A stretch of 17,760 nucleotides of DNA from contig JADGJH010000433.1 in the NCBI GenBank assembly GCA_027596945.1, forward strand, positions 1-17,760. Direction: 5' to 3'. Source of the stretch: Physocladia obscura. Its lineage: Eukaryota > Chytridiomycota > Chytridiomycetes > Chytridiales > Chytriomycetaceae. Both the position numbers and the translations under genes were made by a program. The notes under the pieces are model-generated. The model worked only from the letters and a program-made list of their open reading frames with translations, searched no databases and was not told the DNA's origin. Within the stretch, counting starts at the first letter, position 1; each line of letters begins with the position of its first letter. Below, in pieces: positions 17,641 to 17,760 of the stretch.

Positions 17641-17760
17641 TTCCAAGCAAAGTTTTAAACTGGGACAGAATGCCTCTTACTTGAGTTAGCAAATTCAAAC
17701 ACTGGCAAATTCAAGAAATGAAAGACAAAATTACTTTGATACCAGTTTGAAAAAAAAAAA

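Overview
The window is eukaryotic nuclear DNA, most likely from an early-diverging (chytrid-like) fungus. The reasons are AT-rich spacers, short spliceosomal introns (about 47-106 nt, GT...AG) interrupting most genes, a Ty1/copia-type LTR retrotransposon, and five bZIP genes whose basic regions resemble the fungal Yap1/Pap1 class. The taxon is an inference from gene style, not from a marker gene.

Layout. Bases 1-4748 hold the 3' part of a decayed Ty1/copia element: integrase, reverse transcriptase and RNase H relics, a polypurine tract and a 3' LTR. Its pol region is interrupted by a ~520-bp insertion flanked by a 7-bp direct repeat. The rest of the window is a cluster of five intron-containing bZIP genes, named here A (-, 6706-4775), B (+, 8557-10495), C (+, 11534-13154), D (-, 14957-13328) and E (+, 15900-17062). 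A and B are head-to-head paralogues sharing a 1.85-kb divergent spacer. C and D are tail-to-tail paralogues. E is a single, more distant relative. The spacers B-C, D-E and after E contain multi-frame coding relics, one with an HNH-like core.

Proteins. All five pair an N-terminal bZIP with a C-terminal helical module that I do not recognise as a named domain. A and B carry the module twice, with the introns duplicated along with it. C, D and E carry it once, with an intron splitting it at a matching place. The basic regions are unusual. In C, D and E the normally invariant Asn is Val, Leu and Ser. In A and B the Asn is kept, but the Ala of the Pap1-type N-x-x-A-Q-x-x-F-R signature is His. A and B also begin with an AT-hook-like RGRP. 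The set looks like a locally amplified, fast-diverging family of DNA-binding or dimerisation regulators surrounded by transposon debris. Exon structures were inferred by hand from reading-frame continuity, splice dinucleotides and paralogue comparison. No tRNA, rRNA or CRISPR is visible.
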